A stretch of 64,000 nt of DNA from Planctomicrobium piriforme (GTDB lineage Bacteria; Planctomycetota; Planctomycetia; Planctomycetales; Planctomycetaceae). Of the stretch, positions 26,070 to 34,894 are shown one piece after another. The stretch spans positions 175,958-239,957 of the forward strand of contig NZ_FOQD01000012.1 in NCBI RefSeq assembly GCF_900113665.1, written 5' to 3'. The notes under the pieces are model-generated. The model was not told the DNA's origin. It did no database searches and saw only the letters and a list, made by a program, of their open reading frames with translations. The translations under genes and the position numbers were made by a program. Each line of letters opens with the position of its first letter. Positions within the stretch are counted from its first letter, which is position 1.

Positions 26070-27254
26070 ATGACTCCATTTCTGCACTTTGACCTGCTCG
26101 TCCCACGACGGATCGTTTTCGGGTGGGGGAAGCGGACCGAACTGGGCCGTCTTGCGGCGTCGATCGGCCGTCGGGCCTTCATTATCGACGGCTCGCGCAC
26201 GTTGCGGCAGACCGTCTTCTGGACGGAACTGACCGACAGTCTGGCCGACGCCAAAGTGACGGCGGAAATCGTTGCCACGGCTGGGCACGAGCCGACCATT
26301 GAAGATGTCGATGAAGCCACGGCCATCGTCTCGCGATTGCAACCCGGCCCTGGCGATCTGGTGATTGGCATTGGGGGCGGGGCCGCGCTGGATCTGGCCA
26401 AGGCGGTCGCAGCGATGGCGACCAATGCTGATGGGGCCAGCGTCCGCGAATTCCTCGAAGGGATTGGAACCGGTCGGTCGATCTCCGTCGCTCCTTTACC
26501 CGTTCTGGCGATCCCCACAACGGCCGGGACGGGAAGCGAAGCAACGAAGAACGCGGTCATCTCCTGCAGCAATCCCCCCTGCAAGAAAAGCCTCCGCTCC
26601 GAACGCATGGTGCCAGACACCGTGTTGATCGATCCGGAACTGACGGTCCCGGTTTCGCCCCAGCAAACCGCCTGGTCGGGTCTCGACACCGTGACGCAGT
26701 TGATTGAGAGCTACACGTCGCGGCGTTCGCAGCCGGCGACGGACGTGATGTGTCTGTTTGGTCTGGACTTCGCCATTTCGAGCCTGCGGACGGCATACCA
26801 TTCGCCAACGGATCGCGAAGCGCGGGAGAAGATGGCCTGTGCGGCGCTGTATTCGGGAATTGCTTTGGCGAACTCAGGCCTGGGAATGGCACATGGCGTG
26901 GCGGCCGCGCTGGGATCGATCTGCAACGTGCCGCATGGCCTCGCCTGTGCTGCGATGCTGCCGATCACGCTGCGAACCAATCTTCCGGTCATCAGGGGTA
27001 AGCTCGACGATCTGCAGATCGGGAGCGTCTCTGCGCTTTCGGCTGCCAATGGGCAAGATCCCGCCGAGGCCTTCATTGCGTACATCGAACAGCTCTGCAA
27101 AGAATTGCAGATTCCTGCCAGGCTGCGCGACCTGGGCGTCCAACGTGAACAGCTTTCCGAGATTGCCGCAGGCTCGCGCGGCAACAGCATGTCGGGCAAT
27201 CCGCTCGAGTTGACCGACGGGGAACTCCTCGAAATTCTGGAGACTCACTGGTGA
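26070..27254 (+). CDS. Iron-containing (group III) alcohol dehydrogenase
   Basis: A 394-residue NAD(P)-dependent dehydrogenase of the Fe-ADH family. The nucleotide-binding motif GIGGGAALDLAK is present. Metal ligands in FucO-type enzymes are Asp, His, His, His; here they align as Asp and Gln in GLDTVTQLIESYTS, then His in GMAHGVAAALG and His in NVPHGLAC. The His-to-Gln change occurs in some family members and may alter metal use. ATG at 26070 is preferred to 26031 because it gives the standard start (FDLLVPRRIVFGWG). The stop overlaps the start of the next gene (GTGA), indicating coupled translation with the sugar kinase. The substrate is not evident. Confidence 0.87.
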   Translation: MTPFLHFDLLVPRRIVFGWGKRTELGRLAASIGRRAFIIDGSRTLRQTVFWTELTDSLADAKVTAEIVATAGHEPTIEDVDEATAIVSRLQPGPGDLVIGIGGGAALDLAKAVAAMATNADGASVREFLEGIGTGRSISVAPLPVLAIPTTAGTGSEATKNAVISCSNPPCKKSLRSERMVPDTVLIDPELTVPVSPQQTAWSGLDTVTQLIESYTSRRSQPATDVMCLFGLDFAISSLRTAYHSPTDREAREKMACAALYSGIALANSGLGMAHGVAAALGSICNVPHGLACAAMLPITLRTNLPVIRGKLDDLQIGSVSALSAANGQDPAEAFIAYIEQLCKELQIPARLRDLGVQREQLSEIAAGSRGNSMSGNPLELTDGELLEILETHW

Positions 27255-28174
27255 TTCTTGCTGCTGGTCTTTCCCCTGCGTGGCAACAGATCCTGCGGTT
27301 CGACAAGCTGCGGATCGGTCAGGTCAATCGTGCGGACGAGGCGGTCTGGTGCGCTTCAGGCAAGGTGATCAACGTCGCCGTGGCGGCGCAAACTCTCGGA
27401 GAAAAAGTCAGTCTGATTTCATCAGTCGGCGGGCTGAGCGGCGATGCCATTCAGCAGGAAATCAGCCAGATGGGGCTGCAGGCTGAGTGGATTCATACGC
27501 AAGAAGCGACCAGAGTCTGCACGACGCTGCTGCAGGTGAATGGTCCGACGACGGAACTCGTCGAGAACACCGCCGACACCACCGAAGCGGTGATGGCGGA
27601 CTTCGTCGACCGCACGCGAATCTATGCCAACGTGGCCAATATCACGGTGCTCAGCGGCTCGCTGCCGGGCAATGCCCCGCCGGATCTTTTCGCCCGCATC
27701 ATGCGGAATACCCCGGCGCGGTTTCTGCTCGATTTCCGCGGCGTCCCATTACAGTATTGTTTGCCGTTTGCCCCTTTTCTCGTGAAGCCCAACCGTGCAG
27801 AATTAGAGGCCACGTTCGGCATCCGGCTGACGACCCAAAGCGAGCTGCTGTCGACGATGAAATCGCTGAATGACGGCGGGGCAACCTGGGTCGTGGTCAG
27901 CAACGGGGAAGAAGGAGTCTGGATCACCGGCGACGACAAGGCCTGGCAGTTGTTGCCGCCGAAGATCACAACCATCAATCCGATCGGCTGCGGCGATTCG
28001 CTGGCGGCAGGAATTGCGGCGGAACTGGTGCGTCACGATGACGTCGTCCAGGCGGTGAAGTTTGGCATGGGAGCAGCGGCGCAGAACGCCGAGACGCTGA
28101 TTCCCGCCCGACTCGACCGCGAACGGTCGGTGGTTCTGGCCGAACAGGTGCAGATCATCGAATTGACATTTTGA
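27251..28174 (+). CDS. PfkB-family sugar kinase, 1-phosphofructokinase/tagatose-6-phosphate kinase type
   Basis: A 307-residue ribokinase-superfamily kinase of the LacC/FruK branch. Visible motifs are ASGKVINVAVAAQTLG near the N-terminus (usually GKGINVA), VSLISSVGG, and the anion-hole/catalytic motif NPIGCGDSLAAG, in which the common GAGD is GCGD with the catalytic Asp kept. It should phosphorylate a hexose phosphate or related sugar with ATP. GTG at 27251 overlaps the dehydrogenase stop by four bases. The pairing of an Fe-ADH with a hexose kinase hints at a shared sugar or polyol route. Confidence 0.85.
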   Translation: MILAAGLSPAWQQILRFDKLRIGQVNRADEAVWCASGKVINVAVAAQTLGEKVSLISSVGGLSGDAIQQEISQMGLQAEWIHTQEATRVCTTLLQVNGPTTELVENTADTTEAVMADFVDRTRIYANVANITVLSGSLPGNAPPDLFARIMRNTPARFLLDFRGVPLQYCLPFAPFLVKPNRAELEATFGIRLTTQSELLSTMKSLNDGGATWVVVSNGEEGVWITGDDKAWQLLPPKITTINPIGCGDSLAAGIAAELVRHDDVVQAVKFGMGAAAQNAETLIPARLDRERSVVLAEQVQIIELTF

Positions 28175-28222
28175 ACGAGATGCGGCGAGTAATATTGCTG
28201 CTGCGATGAGGGGACGTACAGG

Positions 28223-29101
28223 ATGGCGAGAAAAGTCAAAGTGGCATTGGTGCAACGGGCTGTCGGACTCGATCCCGAAGCCAACCTGCGTGAGACGGCG
28301 TCGGATATCGAATCGGCCGCCAAACAGGGGGCGCAGATCATCTGCACTCAGGAACTGTTCCGCTCGCAGTACTTCTGCCAGTCGGAAGATCACAGCAATT
28401 TTGCCCTGGCCGAGACGATTCCCGGTCCCAGCACGGAGACCTTTTCCGCGATCGCCAAGCGGCATGGCGTGGTGATCATCGCGTCGCTGTTCGAGAAAAG
28501 AGCGGCCGGCCTCTATCACAACACCGCCGCCATCATCGATGCCGATGGAGCGCTGCTGGGGCTGTATCGCAAGATGCACATCCCCGACGATCCGCTGTTC
28601 TACGAGAAGTTTTACTTCACGCCGGGCGATCTGGGATTCAAGTCGTTTCAGACGAAGTTCGCCAAGATCGGCGTCCTCATCTGCTGGGATCAGTGGTATC
28701 CAGAAGGAGCCCGACTGACGGCGCTGACGGGTGCTGAGATTCTGTTCTATCCAACGGCGATCGGCTGGCATCCCTCCGAGAAAGCCGAATACGGCGTGGC
28801 TCAGCATACGTCGTGGGAAACGATTCAGCGGAGCCATGCCATCGCCAACGGTCTTTATGTGGCCGCTCCCAACCGGATCGGACACGAGGGTGCGGCCGAC
28901 GGCGGAATCGAATTCTGGGGACAGAGCTTTGTCTGCGATCCCAGCGGCGTCATTATGAACAAAGCGAGCAGCGACAAGCCGGAGATTCTGATCACCGAAT
29001 GCGACTTTGACCGCATCGACACCCAGCGCACGCACTGGCCGTTCCTGCGAGATCGACGTATTGATGCCTATGGGGACATTGTAAAGCGGTACCGAGACTA
29101 G
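28223..29101 (+). CDS. aguB: Carbon-nitrogen hydrolase, N-carbamoylputrescine amidase-like
   Basis: A 292-residue nitrilase-superfamily hydrolase. The catalytic triad is clear: Glu in CTQELFRSQYFCQ (about 44), Lys in LYRKMHIPDDP (about 117) and Cys in VLICWDQWYPEGAR (about 154). The WDQWYPE element and C-terminal THWPFLRDRRIDAYG are typical of N-carbamoylputrescine amidase, which makes putrescine from N-carbamoylputrescine in polyamine synthesis. Its usual partner, agmatine deiminase, is not in the window. It is the third gene of the ADH-kinase-amidase run, 48 bases after the kinase. E element copy 3 follows its stop by four bases. Confidence 0.88.
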   Translation: MARKVKVALVQRAVGLDPEANLRETASDIESAAKQGAQIICTQELFRSQYFCQSEDHSNFALAETIPGPSTETFSAIAKRHGVVIIASLFEKRAAGLYHNTAAIIDADGALLGLYRKMHIPDDPLFYEKFYFTPGDLGFKSFQTKFAKIGVLICWDQWYPEGARLTALTGAEILFYPTAIGWHPSEKAEYGVAQHTSWETIQRSHAIANGLYVAAPNRIGHEGAADGGIEFWGQSFVCDPSGVIMNKASSDKPEILITECDFDRIDTQRTHWPFLRDRRIDAYGDIVKRYRD

Positions 29102-29105
29102 ATTG

Positions 29106-29240
29106 AAAATCCCAAGCATCAAATTCCAAATCTCAAACAAATCTCAAATTCCAATAATCAAAACAGAAAAACTGTTTGCGACTTTTGAATTTTGAACATT
29201 GAGATTTGTTTGAAATTTGGTGCTTAGGATTTGGAATTTT
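29106..29240. repeat. E element, copy 3
   Basis: Left arm AATCCCAAGCATCAAATTCC, CAAATCTCAAACAAATCTCA; right arm TTTGAATTTTGAACATTGAG, ATTTGTTTGAAATTTGGTGC and TTAGGATTTGGAATTTT. The best-preserved copy: outer and inner arms pair over most of about 55 bases each. It starts four bases after the amidase stop on the plus strand. Confidence 0.85.
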
Positions 29241-29273
29241 TCTACTGCTGACTCCACTCCTGGACCATCCCTC

Positions 29274-30569
29274 ATGCCGTTGCCTGTCGATCGTCGCTGG
29301 AGATTCTTCCTGCTGGCGATTTTGATTGTCGGGCTGGCACTGCGAATCGGGGCGGCGTGCAGTCTGCAGTATTTGCTCGATCATCGCTGGCATCGCACGT
29401 TTCTCATTGAGGGGGATGCCGACGGGTACTGGCAACTGGCGCAGCGGGTCGCCGCCGGTGAGACGTACGCCATCTACACCCCTCCGCGGTATGTGCTGCG
29501 GATGCCGGGGTTCCCCGCCCTGTTGGCCGTGCCGATTGTGATGGCCGGTCCCAGCCTGTTTGCGGCGCGGCTGATGCTGGCCGTTGTAGGGGCGGCAACC
29601 TGTTGGCTGGTGTATCTGCTGGGACAACGGGTGGCCAACGAACGGGTCGGTACGGTGGCGGCGGCGTTCGCGGCATTCTCGCCGACGCTGCTGCTCTTTT
29701 CGGTCGAAGTTCTCAGCGAAACCGCATTCGCCGCGACGCTGCTCATCGGTCTGATCTGCGGGCAGAAGCTCTTCACTCTGCTGAATGCCGACGAACTCCG
29801 CTGGCCTGTTGTAGCCTGGCAGGCCTTGTTGACTGGCGTTGCCGTGGCGGCTGGAGTTTATATGCGGCCCAGTTGGCTGCTGGCCGGTCCGATTGTGGGC
29901 GTGCTGCTGTGCGGCACGGCCCGACGGGGACGGCATTTCGCAGGCGGCGCGGCGGGTGTGCTGGTGGTCCTCGGTATGGTGCTGGCTTTGCTTCCCTGGG
30001 GGCTTCGCAATCAGGCCGTCACAGGTCATTTCACGCTGACGACATTCTGGATGGGTCCCAGTCTTTACGACGGACTCAACCCGCATGCCACCGGTGACAG
30101 CGACATGCGTTTCTACGACGCAGACGCATTGATGACCAAAATGAGCGAGTACGAAGTCGACCAGCACTATCGCGGCGCTGCCTGGGTATTTGCCCGAAAT
30201 TCGCCGGGCCGCACTCTGGAACTGGCGGCCTTGAAAGCGTGGCGGTACTGGAAACCGTGGCCGAATGCGGAACAGTTCCGCCAGCCTGCCGCGATTCTGG
30301 CTGTCTGCGTGGTTTTCGTCCCGTTGATGGTGTTGGCGTTGATGGGGTCCTGGCATCTGTTCGTCTGTTCACAGGCGGGCGGCGGCGGACAGTTGCGCAC
30401 GGCAATCTGGTCTGTCGCACTTCTGGCCGGACCGATATTCTACTTTGCCGGTTTGCACATGATTTTCGTCAGCTCCTTGCGATACCGGCTGCCGGCGGAA
30501 TACCCGGTACTGGTCCTGTCGGCAATTGGATTGCTGGCCTGGCTGGATCGACGACGCCCACGCGAGTGA
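29274..30569 (+). CDS. Glycosyltransferase family 39/ArnT-like integral membrane protein
   Basis: A 431-residue membrane protein with about ten hydrophobic segments. The first luminal loop contains EGDADGYWQLAQRVAAGE, placing an acidic pair where GT-C/PMT-family enzymes have their catalytic Asp-Glu region, and LRMPGFPALLAVP follows. These enzymes transfer a sugar from a polyprenyl-phosphate carrier to protein, lipid A or other acceptors on the outer face of the membrane. ATG at 29274 is chosen because the upstream part of the frame lies in E element copy 3. It is 15 bases from the AsmA-like gene and probably co-transcribed. The acceptor is unknown. Confidence 0.75.
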   Translation: MPLPVDRRWRFFLLAILIVGLALRIGAACSLQYLLDHRWHRTFLIEGDADGYWQLAQRVAAGETYAIYTPPRYVLRMPGFPALLAVPIVMAGPSLFAARLMLAVVGAATCWLVYLLGQRVANERVGTVAAAFAAFSPTLLLFSVEVLSETAFAATLLIGLICGQKLFTLLNADELRWPVVAWQALLTGVAVAAGVYMRPSWLLAGPIVGVLLCGTARRGRHFAGGAAGVLVVLGMVLALLPWGLRNQAVTGHFTLTTFWMGPSLYDGLNPHATGDSDMRFYDADALMTKMSEYEVDQHYRGAAWVFARNSPGRTLELAALKAWRYWKPWPNAEQFRQPAAILAVCVVFVPLMVLALMGSWHLFVCSQAGGGGQLRTAIWSVALLAGPIFYFAGLHMIFVSSLRYRLPAEYPVLVLSAIGLLAWLDRRRPRE

Positions 30570-30584
30570 AATGGAAGCCGCTGC

Positions 30585-33500
30585 GTGACTTGGAAGGGAA
30601 TCCGGGACACCCTGCTGTGGATGGTGTTGCTGCTGCTGATCGGAGTGATCGCAGCGGGCGGTCTCGCGGCGCGCTATTGGGCCGCCAAAGACGATCTGCT
30701 CACGGACGTCCTGCGAGGGCATCTTGCCAAGACCTTTCCCGATTGCAACGTCGCCTTCGACAGTGCGCGGTGCATCGATCTGTCGCACTTTGAAATCACC
30801 CATTTTGTCTTGACGGCCCGTCAGACCGGCGCTGATCTCCTGCAGATTCCCCGCGTTGTCGTGGAAATCGACACCGATATTCTCCGCCTGAACCAGCGGC
30901 TGGTGATTCGCGAGCTCATCGCGCACTCCCCCGAGGTGCATTGCGTTCGCGACTTGAACAACCACTGGAACTGGGAAGGGGTCTCCGTTCGTCCGCCTGT
31001 CTCGGCGGTGTCGCCCGAGTGGACCATTAAAAACGCCGCACTGCGAATTGGCTTTGCCTGTGCCATCGACGGCCAGACCCGATTCGTGAACTGCCAGGGA
31101 ATTCAGGCGACCTTCCGTCCGGAATCGCATCAGCGGTATGAATTCGAGGGAATCGGAGTCGCCGAGGCGTTCGGCTCGTTGAAGCTTTCCGGACTGCTCG
31201 ACAGCGGCACCGGTGAATGGCAATTGCACGGCTCCGCTGGCGACGTCCGTCTGGGAGACTCGTTGCTCGAACTCGCAGCGCGATTCTCTCCCAAAGTGGA
31301 AGAACAACTTACGGTACTGCGTGCGACGAACCAGGCGTTGCAGGCCAAAGCTCTCACGCAACAGCCGCAGCGCACCGCCTCTACGAGCAATATCGCCGGC
31401 TCCACTGGCCCCACCAGCCTGTTACGCGCCGACATGGCGATTCAGTTCGAAGTCGGCCAATCATCCCCGCAGGCGGCGCTCGATTATCAAGTGAGCGGGC
31501 ATCTCTCGCACGGACAGATCTCGGAACTGCTGCTCCCGTTGCCGCTCTACGATCTCGAGGCGAAGTTTCATCTCACGCCTGAAAGCATGGAGATTCGCGA
31601 TCTCAAGGCCGCCAACTCCGGAAGCACGCTCTATGTGAACGGCTCGGCCACCCGTGTCTCGGGAGAATGGGCGAAGAACTTTCTGGTCCGCGCGACGCAA
31701 CTCAAGCTCGACGAACGCATTCGCAGCTTCCTCTGGGGACAGCCGGCGCAGATCTTCGATCTCCTTTCCCCGAGCGGCACGTTCGACGTGCATGTCGGCC
31801 TCACTCAGCGGCCTGGCGAACGGCTGAAATGGGCCATCGAAAAGTTCGAAGCGCTCGACTGCCGCGCCGTCTGCGATTACTTCCGCTATCCCGTCGAACA
31901 TGTCCGGGGCGAAGTCACCCAGCAGGGCAGCGTCTTCCTCATTGACCTGGAAGGTCAGGCAGGCGGACGGCCGGTCATGCTGAAAGGGGCGGTCGACCCG
32001 CCGACCAAAGCGATCGATTTCCATATCGACGTCACCGATTTCCCCGTCGATCACGCACTCCGCAGCGCCTTGCAGCGGCCGGATCAGGAAAAGATCCGCA
32101 AGGTGCTCGAATCCCTGCGGCTCGACGGCGTGGCCAAATCGGGACACGTCCGCGTGGTCCGCAATGAAGAGACCGAGGGACGGGTGCTGATCTGCATCGA
32201 AGGGGAACTTGCCAACGGTACCATGAACTACACTGGCTTCCCCTACGAACTGACAGACCTCCGCGGCAAGCTGACGTTCAATCCGCTCAAGCGCAATACC
32301 TGGATCTTTGATGACCTCGAAGCCCGACACGGGACGGCACAAATGACAGGCCGCGGCCTGTTCGACCTCGAAGACGGACCAGGACTGTTGATGCTGGAGA
32401 TGGCCGCCCTGCAGGCGCCGCTCGATCACGATCTCGAAAAAGCAACCATCACTGCCAGTCCCGAACTGGAGACCGCCTGGACCGACTTCGGCATCAAGGG
32501 GGCCGTCGACGTCGACCGCATGTCGCTCAGTTGGACGCCCGGCGCCAAGTGCCGCGTCATCCTCGACGGCATTCACTGGACCAACGGGCAGTTCTGCCCG
32601 AAGGCGTTCCCCTACGCCTGGCACAACGTCTCCGGCACCCTGCAATGGGACGGCGAGCGGCTGCGGATTCATTCCCTGCACGGCGACCACAATGGCGCGT
32701 ATGTCCTCATCAATGGGGCCGTCACCGACTCGGCTTACCTGCATGTCGCCCCGACGGATGAAATCGCCTGGCGGCTGTTTCTCGACGAAAAGACGCTGCA
32801 CGTTATCAAGCTGAATCCAGACGACGAATTCAAACGGGCCGTGCCGGCCGCTGTCGCCACAGCGCTGAACACCGTCGACCTGAAGAACCCGCTCGATCTG
32901 AGTTTAGGTTTGGATCTGAAAGGCTGGGCCGGTCACGGCGATCTGATCACGGCCGCGTGGGTCGCCTTTGCGACGTTGAAAGACAACACGCTCACGGCCG
33001 GGGCGCCCGTTACGAACGTGACAGGGAACATCGTGCATCGCGGTAACTGGGACGGCCGCAATCTCGAACTCGAAGGCTACGGCGAACTCGAATCACTGCG
33101 GACGCTGCAGCTCAACTTCCGCAAAATTCAGGGGCCGTTTCTCATGAAGGCCAATCGCCTGACCATGGGCACCCCCAAACTCTCCGGCAAAGAACCCGTC
33201 TACAGCGGCACCAACCCCTATCGGCAGGAGCAGATTCGCGCGTCGCTCTACGGCGGTCAGGTGGGGATCGACGTCGACGTCAATCTGAACGGCGACCCCA
33301 AGAATCTCCCCTATCAGACCGAAGTGAACGTGACCGACGTCGAACTCGGCGAATGGGCCCGCGAACACAACTTTCAAAAGATGATGGGCAAGGTCAACGG
33401 CGTCTTACAGGCGTCGGGCCAGGGCTCGTCTGCCCGCAACACCACCGGCCAGGGCTGGATTCAGGTGACTCCGGCCGCGCTGTATGAATTGCCGGTGTTC

Positions 33501-33947
33501 GCCCAGATGATGACGCTGCTGAGCTTCCGACCTGCCCAGGCAGGGGACGCCGCATTCAACTATGCCTACGGCGACTTCACGATTCACGATGAGATGTTCG
33601 ACTTCAGCAATATCGAACTCGTGGGCGATTCGTTGAAGTTTGGCGGACGCGGCACTGTCGGCTATGCCGGGACGAAGGCCGGCGCCCTCGAACTCGATTT
33701 CTATTCCAAGGCCAACAACCGCATTCCGATCATTGGCCGCGTGATGAGCGCCGTCAGCGATCACTGGATTCGAGTCCAGGTATTCGGCACCGCCGGCAAC
33801 CCCGTCGCCAGAATCCAGCCGCGAATTCCGTATCTCGACGACGCGTTCGCCGGCTTCATGCAAGCCGCCGAATCCGGCCAGCAACAACGCACCCCACCGC
33901 GAACGGTACGGCCGCCGACAGCGAGAAGCGGGCCGACAGCAAATTGA
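30585..33947 (+). CDS. AsmA-like giant envelope protein
   Basis: A 1120-residue protein with one N-terminal membrane anchor (about 9-31) and a very long, beta-rich extracytoplasmic region. The C-terminal part (about 900-1090, with ALYELPVFAQMMTLLSFRP and NRIPIIGRVMSAVSDHWIRV) matches the AsmA-like C-terminal region found in YhdP/TamB/AsmA proteins. Such proteins form hydrophobic grooves that move phospholipids between membranes or guide outer-membrane assembly. The tail is Gln/Arg/Pro-rich and disordered. The start GTG at 30585 directly follows the glycosyltransferase stop, so the two may serve the same envelope process. Confidence 0.8.
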   Translation: MTWKGIRDTLLWMVLLLLIGVIAAGGLAARYWAAKDDLLTDVLRGHLAKTFPDCNVAFDSARCIDLSHFEITHFVLTARQTGADLLQIPRVVVEIDTDILRLNQRLVIRELIAHSPEVHCVRDLNNHWNWEGVSVRPPVSAVSPEWTIKNAALRIGFACAIDGQTRFVNCQGIQATFRPESHQRYEFEGIGVAEAFGSLKLSGLLDSGTGEWQLHGSAGDVRLGDSLLELAARFSPKVEEQLTVLRATNQALQAKALTQQPQRTASTSNIAGSTGPTSLLRADMAIQFEVGQSSPQAALDYQVSGHLSHGQISELLLPLPLYDLEAKFHLTPESMEIRDLKAANSGSTLYVNGSATRVSGEWAKNFLVRATQLKLDERIRSFLWGQPAQIFDLLSPSGTFDVHVGLTQRPGERLKWAIEKFEALDCRAVCDYFRYPVEHVRGEVTQQGSVFLIDLEGQAGGRPVMLKGAVDPPTKAIDFHIDVTDFPVDHALRSALQRPDQEKIRKVLESLRLDGVAKSGHVRVVRNEETEGRVLICIEGELANGTMNYTGFPYELTDLRGKLTFNPLKRNTWIFDDLEARHGTAQMTGRGLFDLEDGPGLLMLEMAALQAPLDHDLEKATITASPELETAWTDFGIKGAVDVDRMSLSWTPGAKCRVILDGIHWTNGQFCPKAFPYAWHNVSGTLQWDGERLRIHSLHGDHNGAYVLINGAVTDSAYLHVAPTDEIAWRLFLDEKTLHVIKLNPDDEFKRAVPAAVATALNTVDLKNPLDLSLGLDLKGWAGHGDLITAAWVAFATLKDNTLTAGAPVTNVTGNIVHRGNWDGRNLELEGYGELESLRTLQLNFRKIQGPFLMKANRLTMGTPKLSGKEPVYSGTNPYRQEQIRASLYGGQVGIDVDVNLNGDPKNLPYQTEVNVTDVELGEWAREHNFQKMMGKVNGVLQASGQGSSARNTTGQGWIQVTPAALYELPVFAQMMTLLSFRPAQAGDAAFNYAYGDFTIHDEMFDFSNIELVGDSLKFGGRGTVGYAGTKAGALELDFYSKANNRIPIIGRVMSAVSDHWIRVQVFGTAGNPVARIQPRIPYLDDAFAGFMQAAESGQQQRTPPRTVRPPTARSGPTAN

Positions 33948-34033
33948 GAATGCTGTTGGAGGAAACCTCGCCTCATGACAGCCAATCGTGCAGAATAGGC
34001 GAGGGATCACCTCGTCTCATCAGAGGCCGTCAA

Positions 34034-34327
34034 ATGAATCCGCTCCAAAGCCACGAGACTGTTCTGACTGGACAGTGGATCTTTGAAAACGGCGTGATGA
34101 GAGGCGATCCAACAGAACTAAGAATTGAGTGGCTCACCGAGTCGCAACTGTCTTTTATTGGGGACACAGATGGCGGTTGGTCATCTCTCTACCGAGACCC
34201 GCAGGATGGCCGCTATTGGGAACTCTCCTACCCTCAAAGTTATATGCATGGCGGTGGGCCATTGGAACTGACGTATCTGACTCCTGAAATTGCAATGTCG
34301 CGTTATCCCGGCATGATCGCAGACTGA
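34034..34327 (+). CDS. Imm27-like immunity protein, copy 1
   Basis: A 97-residue protein starting MNPLQSHETVLTGQW. The pattern of LTGQWIFENG, IEWLTESQLSFI, GGWSSLYRDPQDGRYWELSYPQ and HGGGPLELTYL fits my memory of the Imm27 immunity family of polymorphic toxin systems, whose members neutralise a cognate secreted or contact-delivered toxin inside the cell. AGAGG lies seven bases before the ATG. The gene at 34397 is a clear tandem paralogue, similar even at the DNA level over the first codons. No toxin gene is adjacent, so it appears to be an orphan defence gene. Confidence 0.82.
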   Translation: MNPLQSHETVLTGQWIFENGVMRGDPTELRIEWLTESQLSFIGDTDGGWSSLYRDPQDGRYWELSYPQSYMHGGGPLELTYLTPEIAMSRYPGMIAD

Positions 34328-34396
34328 GCTTCACGGAGTGAACTGCATGAGCACGATTCGACGAACGATGAATTCCTCTTGGCGGAGGAGTGTGCA

Positions 34397-34699
34397 GTGA
34401 ACCCGCTCCAAAGCGATGAAACGGTTCTGACTGGACAATCTGTTTTTCAAGGTCGAGCATTGGTTGCTGATCAAACGGGGCAACGAATTGATTGGCTCGT
34501 CGATACTCAACTCGTTTTTCTTGCGGACCGACCAGATGATGGGTGGATCTCGCTGTACGTCGACCCTCTCGACGGTCGCTATTGGGAACTCAGTTACCCT
34601 CAAAGCCATCTTCAAGGAGGCGGGCCGCGAGAGCTCACATGCCTGCACCCAGAAGTTGCAAAAGCACGTTATCCCGACGTCATGACTGACCCGAGTTGA
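34397..34699 (+). CDS. Imm27-like immunity protein, copy 2
   Basis: A 100-residue paralogue of the preceding gene. Shared elements are NPLQS.ETVLTGQ, (R)I(E/D)WL, GW.SLY.DP.DGRYWELSYPQS and GGGP.ELT. The start is GTG at 34397, supported by GGAGGAG six bases upstream. About 60% of residues match copy 1, so the pair arose by tandem duplication followed by divergence, as expected if each blocks a different variant toxin. The gene converges on the SGNH/PVC gene across two inverted repeats. Confidence 0.82.
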   Translation: MNPLQSDETVLTGQSVFQGRALVADQTGQRIDWLVDTQLVFLADRPDDGWISLYVDPLDGRYWELSYPQSHLQGGGPRELTCLHPEVAKARYPDVMTDPS

Positions 34700-34720
34700 C
34701 GCAGCCAAAGAAGTGAGCAT

Positions 34721-34800
34721 GGGAGGGCGAGGCTCCTGCCGAGCCGCCCATAAAGGAAAGCCTTCTCTTTCTTGCGGCTCAGCAGGAGCTTCGCCCTCCC
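34721..34800. repeat. 27-bp-arm inverted repeat GGGAGGGCGAGGCTCCTGCC
   Basis: Left arm starts GGGAGGGCGAGGCTCCTGCC (34721); right arm ends CAGGAGCTTCGCCCTCCC (34800). The arms of about 27 bases match at nearly every position around a 26-base AT-rich loop. It follows the second Imm27 gene by 21 bases. A related single arm lies near 63885. Confidence 0.8.
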
Positions 34801-34805
34801 AAACG

Positions 34806-34882
34806 CAGAAATCCGAAACAGATCCGGAGTCTCATTCAGTGAATGAGATCCAGACCCGTTTCGGATTTCGTGATTCGAGATT
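34806..34882. repeat. Long imperfect hairpin AATCCGAAACAG...GTTTCGGATTT
   Basis: AAATCCGAAACAGATCCGGA (34809-34828) pairs with the region CCAGACCCGTTTCGGATTTC (about 34851-34870), with an inner perfect stem TCTCATTCA/TGAATGAGA (34830-34849). It lies just beyond the minus-strand stop at 34895, so it could end the SGNH/PVC transcript. Confidence 0.65.
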
Positions 34883-34894
34883 CGAATTTCTTCC

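Noticed and set aside
27803..29140. Minus-strand frame (445 residues) opposite the amidase and kinase genes
   Set aside because: It begins in E element copy 3 and opposes two well-defined enzymes; it has no recognisable domain.
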